Assembly (NCBI GenBank): GCA_963766005.1
Contig: CAVXYG010000004.1
Coordinates: 86,229 to 150,228, forward strand
Direction of reading: 5' to 3'
DNA length: 64,000 bases
Source: CAVXYG01 sp963766005
Lineage (GTDB): Bacteria > Actinomycetota > Actinomycetes > S36-B12 > GCA-2699445
Shown here: positions 44,687-53,486 of the stretch, piece after piece
Numbering within the stretch: position 1 is the stretch's first letter
Layout of the letters: every line of letters starts with the position of its first letter
Notes under the pieces: model-generated
What the model was told of the DNA's origin: nothing
The model's database searches: none
The model's input: the letters and a program-made list of their open reading frames with translations, nothing else
Position numbers and translations under genes: made by a program

Positions 44687-44964
44687 GTTCCGAGCAGCCC
44701 TATCGGCTGGCGATCACCGCGACCGCACGCCGGCAGCTCGCTGAACAGCTCCCAGAAGGCGTCGCCTTCGCCGCCCATGAGTTCATCAACGGACCCCTGC
44801 TGGCCAACCCACACCGCGTCGGCAAACGACTCATGCCCCCGCTCGACGATCGCCATAGCGCACGCCGGGGGACCTACCGCATCCTCTACCGAATCGACGA
44901 CCGCGCCCGCACCGTGACGGTGGTGGCTGTGGCACCCCGATCGGACGTCTACCGACCCCAGTAG
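44683..44964 (+). CDS. RelE/ParE-type toxin
   Basis: A 93-residue RelE-fold toxin with YRLAITATARRQLAEQLPE, GKRLMPPLDDRHSARRGTYR and ILYRIDDRARTVTVVAVAPR then SDVYRP, the conserved beta hairpin and Arg/Tyr cluster. RelE toxins cut mRNA in the ribosome; ParE relatives target gyrase. The YefM-like partner favours RelE. Confidence 0.9.
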   Translation: MSSEQPYRLAITATARRQLAEQLPEGVAFAAHEFINGPLLANPHRVGKRLMPPLDDRHSARRGTYRILYRIDDRARTVTVVAVAPRSDVYRPQ

Positions 44965-45035
44965 TCCAACGACCCGGCATCGAGCAGGAGAGCCGCCTGA
45001 GCAGCAAGCACCGCCTGGCCGTCAGGTCCGACTTC

Positions 45036-45413
45036 TCACCGCCGGGGAACGGGTTGCCCCGTGCTGGCGTCGATCACGCTTCGTTCCCCCAACGGCTGAC
45101 TGAGATCGATCGTGATCGAGTCGGAGCAGTCGTTCGCATGAGTGCGGAACCTCCGCCAGACCGTGACTTCCACCCGTACCTCATCTTCGGACTCCACCAG
45201 CGACGCCAACTGCGGCGCAAGGTCGCATGCCGCGACCGCGAGCCACAACTGCGCTTGCGGCCGAGGCTCCGCAACCAGAATCTGAACCGGGGATCGCACC
45301 CCGAGCGTCCCGCTGAACACGAGCCAGGACACCAACCCCAGTCCCACGACGATCACGGCCATCAGCCCCGAGCGGAGACGCCGACTCCGAGGCGAGGGCG
45401 TGATGCCTGTCAT
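45036..45413 (-). CDS. Single-pass membrane protein, uncharacterised
   Basis: A 125-residue protein: a short basic N-terminus, one hydrophobic segment (SGLMAVIVVGLGLVSWLVFS), and an extracytoplasmic domain with two Cys residues (ACDLAPQL and ANDCSDSI) that could form a disulphide. No family is recognised. Confidence 0.6.
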   Translation of the reverse strand: MTGITPSPRSRRLRSGLMAVIVVGLGLVSWLVFSGTLGVRSPVQILVAEPRPQAQLWLAVAACDLAPQLASLVESEDEVRVEVTVWRRFRTHANDCSDSITIDLSQPLGERSVIDASTGQPVPRR

Positions 45414-45665
45414 GGCACCACAGCAAAGCAGGCAATCGGCGCCAACGTCGACGGGGATGGCGCCAAACTGCCACAGTTTCCGATGCCGAACACGATGACA
45501 TCGAGCTGCGCACCGACGCCGTGGTCGGCTTGGGCCCGTCATGCGCCGAAGCGACCCACAGTGGGACTGCGCGGCCCTCCGGACGCGCCCAGCTCGCGGC
45601 GGTAGGCAGCGCCGCTGACCGGGACGGTACGCGGCAAAGTGGGGCACCCGTCTTGCGTTCGGGCG

Positions 45666-45703
45666 TTGACCTTGACGCTGGGTGAAGGTTCACACTGCAG
45701 GTG
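45666..45703 (+). promoter_or_regulatory. MerR-type promoter, probably leaderless
   Basis: TTGACC at 45666 and CACACT at 45691 are 19 bp apart, the long spacer typical of MerR-controlled promoters. The spacer contains the dyad ACCTT-N11-AAGGT (45669-45689). Transcription would start about 7 nt after the -10, at or next to the GTG at 45703, so the transcript is probably leaderless. Confidence 0.6.
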
Positions 45704-46421
45704 TGGAAGGGTTGCGGGTGGGAGAGCTGGCGTCGCTGGCGGGGGTGAGCACGCGGGCGGTGCGGCTGTACGAGGCGCGGGGGCTGCTGACGGAGCCGCC
45801 CGCACCGGCTCCGGGTACCGCGTCTACCAGGTTGAGGACGTGGTGCGGCTGCTTCGCGTGCGGCGGCTGGTGGAGCTGGGTCTGTCCTTGGACGAGGCTC
45901 GGGTCGCACTTGCTGGTGAGGACGACACCGACCTTCGCGCGGCCTTGCATCGCCTCGACGCCGACCTGGCCGCCCAGCAGAGCGAGATGGAGCGCCGCCG
46001 GACAGTGCTGCAAGGGCTGCTGGACGGCACGGACGATGACCTGGGCGACTCCGAACCGGTCCGCCGGATACTCGCCCAGCTGACCCAGGCACCGGCGTCG
46101 GTGATCGTCGACAGCCGTGCGCTGGAACGGGAGCGGCGCACCCTGCGAACCCTGGACGCGGTTGCGCCGCAGGCGATGGCGGGTCTGGAGCGCTGGTACA
46201 GCGACGTCCTCAGCGATCCCGTCCTGGCCGTCGAGGCGGCGCGGCTGAGCCAGGACCTCGAGGACTTGGCCGATCCGGCAGCGACACAAGCCGACGTGGA
46301 CGACCTGGTCGATCGGGTGTGCGCATGGCTGAGGCGGGTACCGCCCCGTCCTAGGGAATCGCTGATCATCGGGGTGTTCGGCGCGCTGACCAGCCCGATG
46401 GGCGCCGTGGTCGCGGTTTGA
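45703..46421 (+). pseudogene. MerR-family regulator with one frameshift
   Basis: From the GTG at 45703 the frame reads LRVGELASLAGVSTRAVRLY and EARGLLTEPP, a MerR winged helix-turn-helix. Near 45800 it must shift by one base to ARTGSGYRVYQVEDVVRLLR, which completes the domain. A helical effector domain follows with ESLIIGVFGALTSPMGAVVA at the end. No Cys metal site is visible, so an organic-ligand or stress sensor is more likely. The autoregulatory promoter is intact. It ends at an IS5-type element. Recent decay or a base error. Confidence 0.75.
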
Positions 46422-46430
46422 ACTGGGCTC

Positions 46431-47550
46431 GGGGGTTCTGATCAGCCCCGTTCGGGCGCTCCCGGCCGGTTCCGGGCAGGCTGCCGCCCGGCCGTCACCC
46501 GGTCAGGGCGACGGCCCTGGCCCGCATGAGCCAGTTCGCGGAGGCGAACAGCACGTGCAGGTGGTTGCGGTTCTTGTCCAGCCCCCGGTAGCGGGTCTTG
46601 GCGAAGCCGAAGTCCCGCTTGACGATCAGGAACGGGTGCTCGACCTTGGCCCGCACCGAAGCCTTGCGCGACTCCGCGGCCCGGTCCGGGGCGGGCATCG
46701 CCTTCAGGGCCCCCTTGCGGGCCGCGACCCGGAACTCGACGGTCGACAGGTGCTCGTCGCCGGCGACCTCGGGCCGCCGCTGGACGCCCTGGTAGCCGGC
46801 GTCGGTGTAGACGACCTCGTCATCGTCACGGACCAGGGCGGCCGCCTCGTCCAGGTCGTGGACGTTCGCGCCGGTGACCGTGACCGAGTGGACGTACCCG
46901 GTGCCGGCGTCGGCGCCGATGTGGGCCTTCATCCCGAAGTACCACTGGTTGCCCTTCTTCGTCTGCCGCATCGCAGGGTCGCGCTCACCGGCGGCGTTCT
47001 TCGTCGACGACGGCGCGGCGATGATCGTGGCGTCCACGATGGAGCCGCCGCGCATGATCCACCCCTGCTCCTCGAAGATCCGGTTCTGCTCGGCGAACAG
47101 TCGCTCCCCGAGTTCGTGCTCCTCCAGCAGGTGCCGGAAGTGCAGCAGCGTCGTGGCGTCGGGGACCTGCTCATGCGCGAAGTCCAGCCGCATGAACCGG
47201 CGCATCGCATACGAGTCGTAGACCGCGTCCTCGACCCCCTCGTCGGACAGCGAGAACCACACCTGCAGCAGGTACATCCGCAGCATCGTCTCCACCGGCT
47301 TGGCCTTGCGGCCCCGCTTGCCCGGCCGGTCGGCGTAGTAGTGCGGCTCGATCACCCCGACCCACGACGCCCACGGGATCGTGGCGTCCATCGCCTCCAG
47401 GAACCGCTCCCGCCGGGAGACCCGGCGGCGGTGGCCGTACTCGATATCGGTGAAACTAGTCTGCTCGCTGCGCACGCCCCATCCTCCCGCGACCGCCGCA
47501 CCAGGCCCAGACGACGCCCCGACCACCCGAAAAGATCAGCGCATCCCTAG
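46431..47550. mobile_element. IS5-type insertion sequence (ends approximate)
   Basis: One transposase gene flanked by imperfect, uneven inverted ends: GGGTTCTGATCAGCCCCG at about 46434 and, on the other strand, GGGATGCGCTGATCTTTTCG ending at about 47547. They share GGG, CTGATC and TTCGGG. I could not confirm a target duplication. A MerR gene lies on one side and a TetR tail on the other, so the element may sit at a deletion or fusion point. Confidence 0.55.
46495..47475 (-). CDS. IS5-family transposase
   Basis: A 326-residue DDE transposase. Catalytic residues: Asp148 (SIVDATII), Asp225 (VYTDAGYQG) and Glu279 (KVEHPFLIVK). QTSFTDIEYG, MLRMYLLQVWFSLSDEGVED and GYQGVQRRPE match the IS5 group. 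The GTG at 47475 follows GGGAGG. The frame is full length and looks active. Confidence 0.93.
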   Translation of the reverse strand: MRSEQTSFTDIEYGHRRRVSRRERFLEAMDATIPWASWVGVIEPHYYADRPGKRGRKAKPVETMLRMYLLQVWFSLSDEGVEDAVYDSYAMRRFMRLDFAHEQVPDATTLLHFRHLLEEHELGERLFAEQNRIFEEQGWIMRGGSIVDATIIAAPSSTKNAAGERDPAMRQTKKGNQWYFGMKAHIGADAGTGYVHSVTVTGANVHDLDEAAALVRDDDEVVYTDAGYQGVQRRPEVAGDEHLSTVEFRVAARKGALKAMPAPDRAAESRKASVRAKVEHPFLIVKRDFGFAKTRYRGLDKNRNHLHVLFASANWLMRARAVALTG

Positions 47551-47552
47551 CG

Positions 47553-47951
47553 GTGGCGCGCGAGCTGCTGGGCGTCTACATCGCCCACACCTGGCTCGGC
47601 GAGGCTGCCTTCCGATCCGGCCCAGCCGGACCCAACGCCCTGCGCTACTTCGATCGCTGCCTGGCCATCATGGCTGGGCTGCCAGCAAGCCCGGCCACCA
47701 AGATGGAATCGTTGGGCATGCTGACCGGGGTCGTGAGCCTGTTCGCGCGCGCCGCGGCCGGCCAACCCCCCGACCCGGCCATCCTGTTCGCTGCCCTGGA
47801 CCCGCGAGCACACCCGAACCTGACCGCAGCAGTGGCCGCCCCCGACCAGCCGGAGCGCAAGCCAGACCTCTTCCAGCGAACACTCACGAGTCTGCTCAGT
47901 GGCCTGCTGAGGCCTCCCGACTCGGGGGGTCCCGCGGGCCCAGCCGAGTAG
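47553..47951 (+). pseudogene. C-terminal part of a TetR-type regulator
   Basis: The frame reads MARELLGVYIAHTWLGEAAF, RSGPAGPNALRYFDRCLAIM then AGLPASPATKMESLGMLTGV, typical of TetR C-terminal domains (the GPNAL-R-x-x-x-x-L block). No DNA-binding domain precedes it; the IS5-type element ends just upstream. It is probably a truncated gene, though the ATG at 47553 might give a stable fragment. Confidence 0.6.
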
Positions 47952-48089
47952 CGTGCTGCAGGGGCATGCCCGAGTCAGCCCGAACCTGCCGGCGCTCCGA
48001 AGCAGCCGCAGCAGACACCACCGGTCGTGGCTGGCGATTCGGGACTGCGGCCGGGCGCTGGTCGGTAGGCGGCGATGTGGGGCGGGGGC

Positions 48090-48353
48090 TCAGTAGATCC
48101 CGGATCGGTGCCCGAGCGTGATCGCGATGATGACCAGGTCATCGTCGCGGACCTCGACCAGGACGCGGTAGTCACCGATGCGGTACCGCCAGTAGCCGGC
48201 GAGATCCCCAGTAAGGCCCTTGCCCCGCGAGCGTGGATCGTCGAGTTCGCACACCTCGTCGAGAGAGGCCTTGACGCGACGTAGCACCTGTCGATCCAGT
48301 GTGCGTGCTGCCTTGTCGAACTGAGGTGAGGCCTCAAGCCCCAATCGACTCAC
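48090..48353 (-). CDS. RelE/YafQ-type toxin
   Basis: An 87-residue RelE-fold protein: LEASPQFDKAARTLDRQVLR, GKGLTGDLAGYWRYRIGDYR then VLVEVRDDDLVIIAITLGHR and SGIY. The W-R-Y-R-x-G-D-Y-R hairpin and the H-R-x-x-x-Y end are the catalytic region of RelE toxins. It is co-translated with the RHH antitoxin through ATGA. Confidence 0.93.
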   Translation of the reverse strand: MSRLGLEASPQFDKAARTLDRQVLRRVKASLDEVCELDDPRSRGKGLTGDLAGYWRYRIGDYRVLVEVRDDDLVIIAITLGHRSGIY

Positions 48354-48571
48354 ACGCCCAACTCATCCCACAGCTGCCGCGCGGGTCGAGACTTCTTCCC
48401 GGATGCCTGCCACTCCCGGACTGCCTCATCGGCCCAGTACAGCTCCTCCAGCTCATCGAGGTGAGCCTCGATCGCCTGGCGGACATAGAAGGTCTTGGAG
48501 CGCCCAGTGCGCGCAGCCAGAGCATCCAGACGTGCCTCTGCTTCTGCGGTCAGCCGAACGGACAGCGGCAT
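48350..48571 (-). CDS. RHH antitoxin (RelB/CopG type)
   Basis: A 73-residue protein: MPLSVRLTAEAEARLDALAA and RTGRSKTFYVRQAIEAHLDE form the ribbon-helix-helix. ELEELYWADEAVREWQASGK is the toxin-binding helix. AGGAGGTGATC lies just upstream of the ATG at 48571. The promoter contains TACATGTA. Confidence 0.92.
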   Translation of the reverse strand: MPLSVRLTAEAEARLDALAARTGRSKTFYVRQAIEAHLDELEELYWADEAVREWQASGKKSRPARQLWDELGV

Positions 48572-48588
48572 CAGATCACCTCCTGCGA

Positions 48589-48596
48589 TACATGTA
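48589..48596. promoter_or_regulatory. TACATGTA palindrome in an RHH-RelE promoter
   Basis: An 8-bp perfect palindrome 17 nt upstream of the antitoxin start codon. The same core appears as part of GTTACATGTAAC at 56656, upstream of a different TA module. A candidate operator. Confidence 0.4.
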
Positions 48597-49033
48597 GTGT
48601 TTGCCTGCTCCGGTGCCTGTCCAACGATCAGGCGTACCCGAGTCGCGACGCGGTCCGCGATCGTTGCCTGCGGCGGAGAGCGGGCCCAGCACTCCGCCAA
48701 CAGCGACGCGGCAGTGGGGGGCCATGCCCGCGCCAAGGTGCGCCCAGCTCGCGGCTGCCTCCGCTACACGCCAAGAGTGCTCGGCTTAGCCGTCGCCGCA
48801 TCCGCGTTCGCACGCCTGCGTGGGATCCGCCCGCGTTCGGAGGCGAGCAGACCGCCGGAATTCGAGCAGCTCCGCGGGCGGGGCAGTCGCGCTGCCGCCT
48901 TCGGTGCGTGAAGAGGGGATGGCCCGGCGCGATCCGCTCGTGCGCAGGCGGGTGCGACCGGGTCCGCAGGCCCGTGCCGCGCCCCGGGGCCGCGCTGCGG
49001 TCCGTGCTCGGGCCGCAACTCTAGGGTGTCAGC
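48597..49033. other. Intergenic region, no gene seen
   Basis: About 435 bases. It contains a 16-mer (GCGCCCAGCTCGCGGC at 48740) that also occurs at 45585; this may be chance in GC-rich DNA. No frame resembles a protein. Confidence 0.4.
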
Positions 49034-49576
49034 ATGAGCCCGAACCAGTCGTTCACCGCGGCCGCACGGATCCTCGTGCTGCGTCCACTGCTGGTCATCT
49101 CGGCCGCCCTGGGGGCGTACGCGCTGCTGCCGGTGCAGCCGGCATCGGCCACGATCGGAGCGGTGAGCACCCTGGTGCTGGGCATCGCCCTGTTCCTGTG
49201 GATGGTCGGCAGGCAGGCCCGCCGGATCCGGCACAGTCAGCGGCCGTTCTCGGCGGCGATCGAGGCGGTGGCCCTACTGATCACTATGTTCGTGCTGTGC
49301 TTCGCGCTGACCTATGTGGCGCTGTCGGCCAGCGATCCGGGAGCCTTCAGCCAGCCGGTCGACAAGGTAGCCGGCGTCTACTTCACGATGACGGTCCTGA
49401 CCACGGTGGGCTTCGGCGACGTGGTCGCGGTGACCTCGCTGGCGCGGATCGCGGTCGTGGTCCAGATGGCGGCCAACCTGCTGCTGCTCGGGACCGTGGT
49501 CCGGGTGATGCTGGACATCGCGCGCGGGACGAGGTACCCGGCTGCCGGCGCGGCGACGCCGTCCGGCGAAGCCTGA
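49034..49576 (+). CDS. Two-pore-helix-type potassium channel
   Basis: A 180-residue membrane protein with two N-terminal hydrophobic segments, then a channel module: helix (about 75-100), pore loop with selectivity filter TTVGFGD (Thr123-Asp129), and final helix (about 135-158). The filter is a canonical K+ filter (TVGFGD). The tail is short, without an RCK domain. It precedes a FUSC-like gene by 37 nt and may be co-transcribed. Confidence 0.9.
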   Translation: MSPNQSFTAAARILVLRPLLVISAALGAYALLPVQPASATIGAVSTLVLGIALFLWMVGRQARRIRHSQRPFSAAIEAVALLITMFVLCFALTYVALSASDPGAFSQPVDKVAGVYFTMTVLTTVGFGDVVAVTSLARIAVVVQMAANLLLLGTVVRVMLDIARGTRYPAAGAATPSGEA

Positions 49577-49612
49577 GGCGCCGCTCCAGGGGGTCGGTGG
49601 AATAGTCGGCGC

Positions 49613-50605
49613 ATGCGTGGTGCACTTCGGTTCACCTGGCCGGCGCCGGGAACGCTGAAGGCGTCGGCGTCCCTGGTCGCGGTCATCCTGGTCGTGGGCG
49701 TCGCCGTGACCATGGTGGGCGGGACGTCGGCGGGGCTGGTGGTCGGTCTGGCCGCGGGCTCGGCCATGACCTTCGGCACGGTGATGCCGACCCGGGTCGC
49801 CGTGGTGGTGACCGTGGGGCTCGGTGCCGCCGCAGCGCTGGGTGCCGCGGTCAACGGAGAGCCGTGGCTGTCCGGCATCGCGGTCGGGATCGCGGCGCTG
49901 GCGTCTGCGCCCGCGAACGCCTATTCGGCCGGGATGCTGATGCTCGCCCCGCTGATCACCCTGGTGTTCGCGGTGACCGACCGCGGGTTCACCTGGTGGC
50001 AGGCCGGGATCTGGGGCCTGGTCGGGGGGCTGCTGGGGCTGCTGATCGCCCGGGTCATGAAGTACGGCAGGCAGCCGCCGAAGCCGCTGCCGTGGGCGGT
50101 GGCGTGGCGGCATGCGGTGGTGCTGGCGCTCGCGGCCGGCGGCAGTGTGGTGGTGGTCGAGGCGCTCGGCCTGACCCGCGGCTACTGGATCGCGGTGACG
50201 ATCCTGGTCGCGCTGCGGCCGGCGCCGCAGGAGCGCCGCGCCTTCATCGGCCCGCGGGTCGCCGGCACGCTGGTCGGCGGGCTGATCGCGGTGCTCGTCG
50301 TGGCGGTGGTGCCGCCCGACCTGATCCTGATCATCGCGATCGGCTTCCTCATCGCCCTGGCCGCCTACGCGATGAGCCAGGACTACTTCATGCAGACCAT
50401 GTTCCTGACCCCGATGCTGCTGCTGTTCATGACCTACGGCGAACCGGAGGACGCCACCCTCGAGCTCACGCTGGTCCGCGTCGCCTACACGCTCATCGGT
50501 GCGCTGCTGGTCGCCGTGATCGCCTGGGCGATGCACCGGACGGACCAACGGTCGGCGGCCGACAGCAGCTCCGACCCGCCGCAGGTGGCGGCCCCGGGCC
50601 CCTAG
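49613..50605 (+). CDS. FUSC-like / aromatic-acid-exporter-type membrane protein
   Basis: A 330-residue protein with about ten hydrophobic segments in two similar halves. The second half has GYWIAVTILVALRPAPQERR and RVAGTLVGGLIAVLV, which is the FUSC/aromatic acid exporter pattern (Y-W-x-x-x-T-x-x-x-x-x-P). Relatives export aromatic acids or other small molecules; the substrate here is unknown. The C-terminus is short and polar. A shared terminator follows. Confidence 0.8.
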   Translation: MRGALRFTWPAPGTLKASASLVAVILVVGVAVTMVGGTSAGLVVGLAAGSAMTFGTVMPTRVAVVVTVGLGAAAALGAAVNGEPWLSGIAVGIAALASAPANAYSAGMLMLAPLITLVFAVTDRGFTWWQAGIWGLVGGLLGLLIARVMKYGRQPPKPLPWAVAWRHAVVLALAAGGSVVVVEALGLTRGYWIAVTILVALRPAPQERRAFIGPRVAGTLVGGLIAVLVVAVVPPDLILIIAIGFLIALAAYAMSQDYFMQTMFLTPMLLLFMTYGEPEDATLELTLVRVAYTLIGALLVAVIAWAMHRTDQRSAADSSSDPPQVAAPGP

Positions 50606-50768
50606 ACCGGAGGTGCCGCGGCCGGCTGCCGTCGCCGGCCGGCTGATGATCTCGGGCCCCGCGCCATGCGGGGGGGCAGTTGGCCCTCGGCCGGACGGGG
50701 TGAGGTACTCCCGGGCCCCCGATCAGGGGTGCATATGCACCACACCGTGGTGGTGAGCGTGGAGACGG

Positions 50769-50801
50769 CGGTGCCCCCGACCTGAATGGCCGGGGGCACC
50801 G
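50769..50801. terminator. Bidirectional terminator
   Basis: A perfect 11-bp stem (CGGTGCCCCCG / CGGGGGCACCG) with an 11-nt loop between two convergent genes, followed by TGTTGT on the plus strand. Confidence 0.75.
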
Positions 50802-50820
50802 TGTTGTCGCTTCGCTGGGA

Positions 50821-51624
50821 CTAAGGCGACGGCAGCGGCGTGAACGGCTCTGCGCACTGACCGTTCGCTTTGTGCCCGACTGTGTTCGTCGAGCCGGGGA
50901 TGAAGCCAAAGGACAAGTTGGGACCGAGTCCCGTGCAGGTGAGGTTGCGCCCGATCGCGTTGCGCACGACGTACACGCTCTGGCTGGCTCCTGGGTAATC
51001 CTCGGTCACCGTGATGTTGGTCAGCGTCGCGTTCCCGTCGATGCTGTTGAACAACGCCCCGAACCAGAACGGGGTCACCTCGCTCACGGTGAGGTTGCGC
51101 CCGATCGTGTTGTTCTTGACCGACCACGGAATGTCGCCGCCTCCACCGGTCAGCGTCACGTTCCCCTGGACCGTGACTCCGTTCAGCAGGACGGTATCCG
51201 CGTTGGTGGCGGTGACGTTGCGTCCGACGGTGATCGTCGAGTGTTCATCCGCGTAGGGGTCGAGGCACGGATGTCCCGACTTCCCGACGCCGGGCGGCCC
51301 GGGGAAGTTGGGCTGGCAGCCCAAGCCCACAAGCGAGCCCGCAGCGGCAGTGACGTTGCGTCCGACGGTGATCGTCGACGGCACGCTCTGCGCGTCGAAC
51401 ACGGCACCGGCCGCGACGTTGAGGTTCCCAGCGATGCTGTACTCCCCACCGGGCACCACGTCGCACACGCCGGTGACCGTGACGCTGGCGTAGCTGCCCG
51501 ACGGGATGGACCCACCGGTGCACGTGTACGCCGGCGCGCTGGGCGCGGCAGCCATCGCCGGTGGCACAACCAACCCGACCGCGAGCAGTCCGGCTGTTCC
51601 TGCAATTGCCATGAGTCTGCGCAT
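50821..51624 (-). CDS. Secreted protein with repeated beta-solenoid-like units
   Basis: A 267-residue protein with a signal peptide (residues about 1-25, cut near AMAAA). The mature part carries repeats of the type STITVGRNVTA, NTIGRNLTV, NAIGRNLTC and DGNATLTNITV, separated by 20-40 residues, suggesting a right-handed beta-helix or polymer-forming shape. Six or so Cys residues may form disulphides. The DNA repeats too: GTTGCGTCCGACGGTGATCG occurs at about 51216 and 51356. RBS AAGGGCAGGCG precedes the ATG. Function unknown; surface exposure is likely. Confidence 0.75.
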   Translation of the reverse strand: MRRLMAIAGTAGLLAVGLVVPPAMAAAPSAPAYTCTGGSIPSGSYASVTVTGVCDVVPGGEYSIAGNLNVAAGAVFDAQSVPSTITVGRNVTAAAGSLVGLGCQPNFPGPPGVGKSGHPCLDPYADEHSTITVGRNVTATNADTVLLNGVTVQGNVTLTGGGGDIPWSVKNNTIGRNLTVSEVTPFWFGALFNSIDGNATLTNITVTEDYPGASQSVYVVRNAIGRNLTCTGLGPNLSFGFIPGSTNTVGHKANGQCAEPFTPLPSP

Positions 51625-51663
51625 CTCGCGCCTGCCCTTCCTCGATGGGCGATGCCCCATCAC

Positions 51664-52077
51664 GTCACTGGGCCAACCTCCGGTTGATCACGGGCGGGCC
51701 TGTAGGCGACAGTAGGGTGACCTGAGTCACTTGTCTAGGGCGATCTGTGGACAGGGCCATCCCGCTTCTACGACCGCGCGCTCGAGCCGATGAATGCACC
51801 CCTGCGGCGGGTCGGCCACCGGATGCGGCGGAGGGCTGACCCCGCCGCAGCGGGTCGCGCTGGCGGGCCTGCTCGCCGAGAGGGCCGGGATCGCCGCCGC
51901 TGCCGCACGGGCGGTCGTCGCGGAGGCCGACCGCGGTCCGGCGGCGCCCCCAGAAGCCGGGACGGCCGTGGCGCCCTGATCCCGGCCAGCCGGGCGACGC
52001 GCTGCGGGGCGTGGAAGAGTTGGGATCGGAGATCCGCTCTGCTGGCCGCCGGGGCGCCGCCGGGGGAGGGGGCCGTT
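51664..52077. other. Gene-poor region with a coding-like scrap
   Basis: About 415 bases. The plus strand around 51836-51979 reads LTPPQRVALAGLLAERAGIA, then helical Ala-rich sequence to a stop; it looks like the end of a lost protein but I cannot name it. The rest is uninformative. Confidence 0.35.
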
Positions 52078-52405
52078 GTGCCGGACAGTCCGTTGCGGGC
52101 CGATGATGAGTTCCTGGGCGAGGCCCAGCGGGGGATCGTGGATGCCCTGGTGGCGCGCTACGACGCGCTGAAGGCCCGGGCAGCCCGGTGCGCGGGTGGT
52201 GGTGCTGCAGTGCGCCTCGGGGGTGGGGAAGTCCCGGATCATCCGGGACGTGTGCGAGCGGCTGCGGCAGCCCGTCAACGGCCACGACCAGGGGTACTGG
52301 CCGGAGCTGGGGGTGGACGCCGGCCCGACCGGTGCAGTCACCGTGACCGTCACGCTCGGATCGCCGTCCAGGCCGACCGACATCTCCGTGTTGTCGTTGC
52401 GTTGA
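52078..52405 (+). pseudogene. AAA/P-loop ATPase fragment, frameshifted
   Basis: From a GTG at 52078 (GGGGGAGGG upstream) the frame reads PDSPLRADDEFLGEAQRGIV and DALVARYDALKARA. The next frame then continues VVVLQCASGVGKSRIIRDVC and ERLRQ, including a Walker A motif (ASGVGKS). Walker B and everything after is missing; the frame drifts into an unrelated tail. It may be the remains of a large STAND/AAA-type ATPase. Confidence 0.6.
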
Positions 52406-52417
52406 CGGGGTCTCGAC

Positions 52418-53041
52418 GTGCCCACTACGGCTCACCACATCAGGCGAGGGACAGTTGCTGCGGTACTTCTGGGCGTGGTCGCGACGGGCTGCGGTGACTC
52501 CGGCGCTTCGGGTGGTACGGCGACACCCGGAGCACCGGATACCGCAGCGCTCGATACCTCGGAGGGGTGCTCACTGCTTGCCTCGACCGTCCAGGCCGAA
52601 CTCGCCCGATGGGCCGGCTCCGACATCTTCGTGAACGCTCCCATCGCCGAGACGCGTCTCGGTCCCCAGCCCAGCGACGGTGTGCCCGGGGTTCTGGTGG
52701 ATGGCTGCGTGTGGGAGGCACGTGGCCCGAATGGCGGTCACATCGGAGTGGCAGTGGAGCGATTCACCTCAGTGGATCTTGATCAGCTCACGGCGATGGC
52801 CGCCGACAACTCCATCGAGCCGGATCGGCTCAGTGACGGCAGGTGGCGGTGGACGATCCCTCCATCGGGTGAGTCACCGTCAGGCGCCGTGGTTGTTGGG
52901 GACAGCAGCCAACTCGTCGTGGTCCGGGTCGAGTCCTTCAGCGACGATCCTGCCCGCACCGTCATCGCGGATACCCGCGACGCCGCGGCGCACTTCTTCG
53001 ACGCTATTGGCGACGCGCTGGAGGCATCCGACCGCCGGTGA
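52418..53041 (+). CDS. Putative lipoprotein
   Basis: A 207-residue protein with a basic N-terminus, a hydrophobic segment and a lipobox (VVATGC, Cys25), so it is probably lipidated and anchored outside the membrane. The mature domain has CSLLASTVQAELARWAG and VPGVLVDGCVWEARGP, with two Cys that may pair, resembling DUF3558-like actinobacterial lipoproteins. The GTG at 52418 is the first good start. Confidence 0.72.
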   Translation: MPTTAHHIRRGTVAAVLLGVVATGCGDSGASGGTATPGAPDTAALDTSEGCSLLASTVQAELARWAGSDIFVNAPIAETRLGPQPSDGVPGVLVDGCVWEARGPNGGHIGVAVERFTSVDLDQLTAMAADNSIEPDRLSDGRWRWTIPPSGESPSGAVVVGDSSQLVVVRVESFSDDPARTVIADTRDAAAHFFDAIGDALEASDRR

Positions 53042-53486
53042 CCCGGCGGCGGTCGCGCGCCCACTGCCGGTGCGTCCGGGACCGCGGCCCGGGAGATCGT
53101 CCTTGGGGCGCTGCTCGCTGCTGTGGCCGCAGCGTTGAGTTCGCCCTGCGGGTCGGTCGATACCCGCTGCCGGTCCGACTCGGCGGGGCGGGACCACCGA
53201 CACTCGGACCCCCTGGGCGGCCAGGCTTCCCGGGACGCCGGACAGGGAGGCGTGTATCGCTGCAGGCCCGGTGATCGGCCCGCCCGCGCGGGTCACGGCA
53301 CGGCTGTCATGACAACGCGACCCCTTGCCCGGTCCCGTCGCACCGGGTGCATTCCGTCACCCACCACCCCCGCTGGTGGGGGCCGCGAATGCTTCCCCGC
53401 GGCCCACGCCGCCCATCGGATCTCCGGGCATCGCGATCCTCGGGTGGGGATCGCAACCCGACGAAACAACCCCCCAGCGTTGAGGG
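53042..53486. other. Intergenic region with terminator-like hairpins
   Basis: About 445 bases with no gene. CCACCCCCGCTGGTGG near 53365 and GCGATCC-N8-GGATCGC at 53433-53454 can fold into hairpins. The second lies after the stop of the minus-strand gene at 53487 and may be its terminator. Confidence 0.45.

Noticed and set aside
45585..48755. Identical 16-mer GCGCCCAGCTCGCGGC at 45585 and 48740
   Set aside because: The flanks do not match and a GC-rich 16-mer may recur by chance; no repeat was called.
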